A DNA stretch of 64,000 bases, taken from contig JALQBC010000016.1 in assembly GCA_023375675.1 (NCBI GenBank), forward strand, positions 248,001 to 312,000, in the 5' to 3' direction. Position 1 is the stretch's first letter. The number at the start of each line of letters is the position of its first letter. This DNA comes from Cytospora piceicola. Lineage: Eukaryota > Ascomycota > Sordariomycetes > Diaporthales > Cytosporaceae. Shown piece after piece: positions 57,741-64,000 of the stretch. The notes beneath the pieces were generated by a model. The model was not told the DNA's origin, did not search any database, and saw nothing but the letters and a program-made list of their open reading frames with translations. Made by a program: the position numbers and the translations under genes.

Positions 57741-60124
57741 ATGAAGTTCCGTGATGGCATGTGGCTAACGGCCGAGGGGCTGAGAGTGGAATATGCCGAG
57801 GAGGTCTATGGCATAAAAAAGACAGAGAGAGGCCTGAGTCTCCTCTGCCCGACCAAGAAGATCCGGTCTCGCGGCGACTCCTTGAACTTGAGCACTCTTA
57901 CCATTGTATGACATGACCGCCTGAAAAGTACTGACATCAACTGATATCCCTCCAGGACGTTGAGGCTCAAAGCGATGGTATCATATCCGTCGAGACTACT
58001 CACTGGGATGGAGAAGTCAGGAGAGGTCCTCATTTTGACTTATATCCTGCTGGCAGACCCGCTGTCGAGGCTAAAGTCTCGGAGGGAAGCAAAGGGACAA
58101 CTCTGACTTCCGGCTCCCTATCGGCCACCATCCAGCCCGGCACTTTCGACATCAGCTTTGATGCTGCAGATGGCTCGAAGCACCTAACTTCTCTCCTGAG
58201 TAGGAGCGTCGGCCTGGCCTACAGCCCTGCCCCTACTAATCCCTTGCAGACGGGAGATATTCGTGACTTCAAACACTATATCTTTACCCAGACATCACTG
58301 GCAGTAGGTGAGTCTGTGCACGGCTTGGGCGAGAGATTCGGCGCCTTCAATAAGATTGGCCAGTCCGTCACCCTCTGGAACGCCGACGGCGGTACTTCGA
58401 GCGACCAGGCGTACAAGAACATCTCATTCTGGCTTAGCAGCCGCGGGTACGGCATCTTCATCGATCACCCCGGAAAGGTGGAACTGGAAGTTGGCAGCGA
58501 GCGGGCCAGCCGTGTGCAGACTAGCATTCAGGGCCAGAGACTAAAATGGTACATCATCTACGGGAGGACGCCCAAGGAAGTGCTCTACCGGTACTCCATC
58601 CTGACAGGAAAGCCGGGCAAGGTGCCCAGCTGGAGCTTTGGGCTATGGCTGAGCACCAGCTTCACGACCGACTACGACGAGAAGACGGTCAACTCCTTCC
58701 TCGAGGGGATGAAGGAGCGCGACATCGCGGTCGACGTGTTCCATTACGACTGCTTCTGGATGCCCGCGTTCAAGTGGACGGACTTCGTCTTCGACGCGGA
58801 GCGCTTCCCAGACCCGAAGGCCCAGATCAACCGCCTGAAAGCCTCGGGGCTCGTCAAGAAAGTCTGCGTCTGGATCAACCCGTACATCGCCCAGCACGGC
58901 GAGGCCTTCAAGGAGGCCGCCGAGAAGGGCTACCTGCTCAAGCGCAAGAACGGCGACGTCTGGCAGTGGGACCTCTGGCAGGCCGGCATGGGCCTCGTGG
59001 ACTTCACCAACCCCGCCGCGTGCGAGTGGTACGCCGCCTGCCTGGACACGCTCTTCGACAAGGGCGTGGACGCCATCAAGACGGACTTTGGCGAGCGGGT
59101 GCCCACGCTCGACGTGGCGTGGCACGACAGCTCGGCCGACCCGGACAAGATGCACAACTTCTACGCGTTCCTGTACAACAGGGTCGTCTACTCGGCGCTG
59201 CAGCGGCGCTTCGGGGCCGGCCAGGCCGTCCTCTTCGCGCGGTCCGCCTGCGCCGGCACGCAGCGCTTCCCGCTGCAGTGGGGCGGCGACTGCGAGTCGA
59301 CGCCCGAGGCCATGGCCGAGTCGGTCCGCGGCGGGCTGGGGCTGGGGCTGGCGGGGTTCGCCTTCTGGAGCGTCGACATCGGCGGGTTCGAGGGGAGCCC
59401 GCCCGCGTGGGTCTACAAGCGGTGGGTGGCCTTCGGCCTGCTGTGCAGCCACTCGCGGCTGCACGGGAGCAGCTCGTACCGCGTGCCGTGGGCGGTCGAC
59501 GGCGGGGACGGCGGCGAGGAGGGGTGCACGCGGACGCTGGCCAGGTGGGCCGCGCTCAAGAACAGGCTCATGCCGTACCTGTACGCGCAGGCGGCGGGGG
59601 CCGTCGAGGGGGGCGCCCCGCTGAGCCTGAGGGCTGTCTTCCTCGAGTTCCCCGACGACCCGACGGCGTGGCACCTCGACAGGCAGTTCATGGTCGGCGA
59701 CAGCCTCCTGGCGGCGCCCGTCTTCGAGGAGAGCGGCGAGGTGGAGTTCTACCTGCCCCGTGGCAAGTGGACGTCCTTCTTCACGAACGAGGTGCGCGCG
59801 GGGCCCGGCTGGTTCAGGGAGAGGCACGGGTTTGGGACGCTGCCGCTGTACGTGAGGGAGAACTCGATCCTGTTGCTGGGCAGGGAGGGGGTCAGGGGTG
59901 CGGTCTACGACTATGCGGAGGATCTGGAGGTTTGCCTGTATCATGTTGGGGAGGGCGCGACGGCGAGGTTGGTGGATAGCGGGGGTGAGGAGCTGGGGGA
60001 GCTGGGTGTGGGTGCTGATGGGGAGTTGAAGGGTAAGGAGATCCTGAAGGGGGAGCATACAGTGAGTAGGGATGGGAGGAGGGTCGATGAGGCTGCAGGC
60101 AAGGGTATCGAGCTGCTATCTTGA
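57741..60124 (+). CDS. Intracellular alpha-xylosidase, GH31 (YicI type)
   Basis: Exons 57741-57905 and 57956-60124; 50-bp intron (ATT|GTATGA..CCAG); 777 residues, close to E. coli YicI (772). There is no signal peptide: the protein starts MKFRDGMWLTAEGL, like the bacterial enzyme. Motifs in order: GLGERFGAFN, WNADGGTSSDQAYKN, SWSFGLWLSTSFTTDYDE, FHYDCFWM, KTDFGERVP (nucleophile Asp about 432), ARSACAGTQRFPLQWGGDC (acid/base Asp about 500) and FWSVDIGGFEG. KTDFGE marks alpha-xylosidases, which remove alpha-1,6-xylose from xyloglucan oligosaccharides. It is divergent from the secreted GH3 gene, so outside cleavage and inside de-xylosylation may be linked. The spacing of the two catalytic Asp residues (68) is near that of YicI (66). 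Confidence 0.93.
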
Positions 60125-60912
60125 AAGAATGCGTCTCGGGTATCACTCGAAAGGCAATGATAGTCAACGGTGTACTGAGGTATCTTCATCTCTCTTGAAA
60201 TCACTTGATCACTTAAAAACCTCATTTACTGCTCATGGTCGAGATCCAGGACATGGTGCAGGCTGTCTCTCACAGTCTTTAGCCTTGGCCCCTGCCATAT
60301 TCTTTCCATATATCTGAAAGAAATGATGGTGCAATGCCTCATGACCATTCAAGCCGGGAAGGGAAGCGGACTGCTCAAGAACCTGCCGTGGTTTATGAAA
60401 GCCCACGTTCACTGCAGTAAATTAATAGCTATTTGCTACACACTGGGAGAAGATCTCGATTGCTTCTTGAAGGGGGGCAGTACATAATAAAAAGAAAGAA
60501 AAAACCCTAGAGTGTTACTGTGTCGATAGATTATAATGGTAAATACCAACGGATGTGTGCTGCACCAGGGGAAAGGGGCAATGGACAAAACCCAGGCGTG
60601 CAATATTCGACACGATAAACCCCGTTTTCATGTAGTTTGTGATCTTTTCAAATCGCTATGTACACGACATAACTTCTAAATGCTACTCTTGTCTAACGAG
60701 CCACTCTGGTTTATCTAATGCCCTGTCCACTCTATAACGCTGGGTCATTCTAGTTATGGAAAAATCGCTTCCAGCGAGGGTCTTATCTACAGGTATACAC
60801 CAGCACCCACAACGTCGTCCATTGGCCGTTGCCCATCGTCTTACCCATCTGTCATCCTGTTGGTTGATAACAATCCACCGCCATAGCCCGTGTGGTCTCC
60901 AGTAACTCACCC
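60125..60912. other. Convergent intergenic region
   Basis: Holds the 3' ends of the GH31 and NagA genes. No gene or repeat recognised. Confidence 0.6.
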
Positions 60913-62378
60913 TTACAACGCAAACTCAGGCTCGGGCGAAGAGCTGATCGGGGAGCTGTCGGCTGAAGTGTAGACTGGCGAGAAGGGGTCACTCTTGTGG
61001 TAGACCCTGCTACCAAACTTCCAGACCTCGTCGATGACGAGGCGGTTCGCACCGTCCGCGTCTTGTTCTTCCGAGAAGATGACGAGATCGGCATCAGCAC
61101 CGGCGTCCAGAGAGCCCTTGACTCCCTTCAGGCCCAGCATCTCGGCCGGTGTCGACGTCACAGCTCTGAGGGCATTGGGTATGCTCGAGCCGGTCCATTT
61201 GAGGAAGTTGTTGGCGCACTCGATGAGTGTGATGGAGCTACAAATCCTGTCATCAGCACTGGTAGTCTCAGTCCGGGGGGGGGGGGTGGGGGGAAGCCCC
61301 GATAGTGTTGGTCCCCGTGGATTACTCACCTCCCAGCTATACTGTCAGTCCCTTCAAGCGTGAGCACAAAGCCCTTCTTGATAATGAAATGCTCGCCCTC
61401 GCCATTCGTCCACGGGTACCGCCCGTCCGGCAGCCCGACCATGTGCATGGCGTCCGTGACGAGGATGAAGCCGTCGGGGTGGGCGTTGTACGCGATCTTG
61501 ACGGTCGTGGGGTGCAGGTGGATGCCGTCCGAGATGATGCCAAAGTACGGCCGCGGCAGGCTCTCGGCGTGGCCCAGCACGCCGAAGATGCCCGGGTTGC
61601 GGTGGTGCAGCGGCCGCATGGCGTTGAACAGGTGCGTGATCATGGTGGTGCCCGCGGCCACCGCCGCCGACGCCTCCTCGTACGTCGCCTCCGAGTGGCC
61701 CATGGAGAAGATGACGCCGCGCGACTGGAGCGCCGGGATGAGCTGCGTCATGTTGCCCAGCTCGGGCGCCGCCGTGACCATCCGCACGGGCAGCGGGCCC
61801 CGCGACAGCTCCGGGTTGATGTTCTCCGCGCCGTACATGTCCTCCAGGTCCTCGAAGGTGTACGCCTCCCGGAGGACCTCGACGTTGTGGATGCCGTGCT
61901 TGCCTGGGTTGAGGAACGGGCCCTCGCAGTGCGCGCCCAGCGACTCGGCGCCGTCCTCGGCTATCCTCTTGGACCCTGACGGGCCCAGGTATGGCAGGAC
62001 CTGGCGGTATAGGTCGCTGGTCTGGCTTGTGACGGTGGGCACGTAGGACGTGACGCCGGTCTGGACGAGTCTCCGGTTGAGGTCCCGTACTGACTTGCCA
62101 TACTGTGACACGTCTGAGGCGACCATGGAGAAGTTGACGCCGAAGGCGCCGTTGAGCTGGACGTCGATGAGGCCTGGTGAGAGGATGCGGCCGCCAAGGT
62201 CGATGGTCCGGTCTGGGAGGACGAAGTCGTCATAGAAAGCTTGTTGTGTCTCCAAGATCTTTCCTGTTGCTGAGCTGACCCAGAGATCCTCATTCACGAA
62301 GGCATCGCCCTTGGCTATGCGACAGTTTGTGAATTTGGTGATGCCATTTCTGGGACTCCCTGTAATAAGGGCCGGCAT
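60913..62378 (-). CDS. nagA: N-acetylglucosamine-6-phosphate deacetylase
   Basis: Exons 62378-61330 and 61237-60913; 92-bp intron (AG|GTGAGT..GTAG); 457 residues. Amidohydrolase motifs in order: GRILSPGLIDVQLNGAFG, GAHCEGPFLNP (metal-binding Glu), SMGHSEATY and THLFNAM (metal His residues), SDGIHLHP, LVTDAM (catalytic Asp) and, across the splice, DSIAGSSITL. The enzyme converts GlcNAc-6-P to glucosamine-6-P and acetate in the cytosol during chitin/GlcNAc recycling. The last ~20 residues are a Ser/Pro extension. The intron carries a pure C run (coding strand). The gene is not next to a GlcNAc kinase or deaminase here, unlike the NAG cluster of Candida. Confidence 0.94.
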
Positions 62379-64000
62379 TTTTAGTGTGTGTGGATGCGGA
62401 TAAGGATGAGGAATGTCTAGTCTTATTGTTTGAAGGGATGGGTATATTTCAAGTTAAAGAGGCAATGATGATGATTTAGATGATGATGATGATGATGAGA
62501 CTCCCATGAACAAAGGGAAGATACGACGGCAGGACCCAGACTGAGAGCATATACTTAACTAACCCAACCTACCAGCAAGTTTTGGCTGACCAACGTCAAC
62601 CGTTACAAGGCAGTATCTTTCTCCGGTAATGACGATAGAGCTTGCACCGATAGCTCTCCGAGCAGGAGGTACGTGAACAAGTAAGTATCACGTTGCCGGC
62701 ACCAGTCCGGGTCATGGTCAAGCAGAGTACGTACTGTACCGGTAGTATCAGCCAGTATCTCCAGCCAGCAGTAGTTCGAGGTTTGGAGGCTAGCATATGG
62801 CAGCTCGGATGGTCGGGCCCGTCTAGGACAACTTAGTCATTGGGAAGTAGACCAAATGGGTTGTGAATGGAACGGTGCAAGATAAGTGAGTGAGTGAGTG
62901 ACTCGAGTGCTGCGGCAGCATAACGATGAACCATGGGGGGAGGGGCACAGTGCAGCACAGTAAGCCAGTCGTTTGGTATGTGATAGTCCACATGGTCGAA
63001 GTTACTGGCTGTCATGGGATGTGTGTGCACTTTTCTCTTTTTGCCTGTGAGAAACACTTGCACCTATCCATCACACTTTGACCTGGAACGTCAGAAGCGC
63101 GTATGGAGCCCGAGGATCTGCCGGATCACACAGTAACAGTGGATTATTTATTTCTTGGTGCCGAGAGGATGTCATCATCATCATGTTGCCGCATGCGAGT
63201 GTTCCGGCAGTCCGGTTACAGGAGGATGCGCGATGGGTCCAGACTGGCAGGCTGGGCTGACTGGCCGTCGTCCTTGATGTGAAGCATGTCTGCATGTTAA
63301 GGAGGGGTGCCTGGGGTGCAAGGCGACGTTGAAGTCGATAGAACGTGTGCTGTGGTTGTAGTGGAACTTGTCCTAGACCCCGCTGTCACATTAGCGAGAT
63401 GCTGCTGACACAATGAAGATCAGATGTCAGGATGTCTGTCCCATGTCAGCGGGGTGATGAAGCGAGAAGGGAGCCGAGCGAGGGCAACTTTTGAACCTTG
63501 CGTGACGTTACATCTAGAGTGTGTACTGATGTACTTATGTACTTATGTACTTATGTACTTATGTACTTATGTAGCTTTCTGTAGCTCTATCGCACTACCG
63601 ACTTAAGTACCTAGGTACTTAAGTACCCAGATAGTTACTGTAGTTATCTAGATAGACTAACACCCACAACGGACTAGCGGAGAGTGGGGGGCCTTCCGGA
63701 AATAAAGGAGGATGCTACCCCCCCCCTCCAGCTCATATGTAGAAACCCCAACCCTTCCCGGGCCGAGAACCAACAAGAGTTTTGGAAGTCTCATCGACCA
63801 CATATGCGACCATACTTAGGTATATATGCAAGTCAAAGCCGGTACAGATCCATTAACGCAGGACGCGGAGAAGTATTTGCATACAGACTGCCAGCCAGAC
63901 AAGGAAGGGGGCTCAACACCTCCCACTACCACCACTATCACGATATGCGTTGGCAGTCAAGTCGAGGCGTCGAGTTGGGCTGCAGTAGCAATATCATGTA
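62379..64000. other. Intergenic region to window end
   Basis: About 1.6 kb upstream of nagA. It contains a GAT triplet run (62465-62498) and an 8-bp tandem repeat (63522-63573) followed by ACCTAGGT/AGTAC palindromic sequence. No gene supported; a gene could start beyond the window. Confidence 0.5.
63522..63573 (+). repeat. 8-bp tandem repeat TGTACTTA
   Basis: About six units of TGTACTTA (the first with one change, TGTACTGA), followed by AAGTACCTAGGTACTT, itself palindromic. Confidence 0.9.

Noticed and set aside
58546..60058. Long frames (471-477 codons) overlapping the GH31 gene
   Set aside because: Arg/Ala/Gly-rich shadows produced by high third-position GC; the GH31 frame carries all catalytic motifs.

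Overview
The window looks like nuclear DNA of a filamentous ascomycete (Pezizomycotina, probably a Sordariomycete). The evidence is: short GT-AG introns (50-140 bp, often with CTGAC/CTAAC-like branch sites), long noncoding gaps, SREBP/DUF2014-type, Srs2, neutral ceramidase, GH47, GH3 and GH31 genes of fungal type, and an AT-rich block that carries the CpA-to-TpA scars of repeat-induced point mutation (RIP). The species cannot be named from the sequence alone.

Layout. Positions 1 to about 12,935 form an AT-rich, gene-free, RIP-degraded compartment. It holds long TAAG/TTAC simple-repeat arrays, one 98-base N gap, a dispersed repeat here called R1 (copies at 181, 7908 and 11754, plus a terminal scrap at 12935) and a hairpin-rich element here called R2 (7598, 10659, 12754). 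From 7598 to 12934 the pieces are arranged as one large inverted repeat, centred on a perfect 35-nt palindrome. The compartment ends abruptly near 12,940, where a non-mutated R1 end abuts ordinary DNA. Positions 13,012-17,147 have normal composition but no convincing gene.

Genes, left to right: a Met/Gly-rich hypothetical protein (17148, +); a peroxisome-type alpha/beta hydrolase (20378-18922, -), divergent from a large HSL-type hydrolase (21164, +); a GST with an apparent mitochondrial presequence (24864, +); a mitochondrial NAPE-PLD-like (Fmp30-type) metallo-hydrolase (26649, +); a 70-residue protein (29111, +); a secreted GH47 alpha-1,2-mannosidase (31856-29571, -); a tRNA-derived SINE-like retroposon with target-site duplications (34099-34625, -); a divergent neutral ceramidase (37275-34841, -); the Srs2 helicase (42607-39665, -); a single-pass membrane protein (44380, +); the SREBP transcription factor (49569, +); a secreted GH3 glucosidase/xylosidase (56379-53963, -), divergent from an intracellular YicI-type GH31 alpha-xylosidase (57741, +); and GlcNAc-6-phosphate deacetylase (62378-60913, -).

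The genes do not form one pathway cluster. Loose themes are lipid handling (NAPE-PLD-like, ceramidase, SREBP, two alpha/beta hydrolases) and sugar or cell-wall turnover (GH47, GH3, GH31, NagA). The GH3/GH31 head-to-head pair is the one arrangement that suggests co-regulation. The most novel items are the SINE-like element, with two stem-loops sharing one loop sequence, and the palindromic RIP-scarred block. All exon joins were worked out by hand from splice motifs and reading frame.
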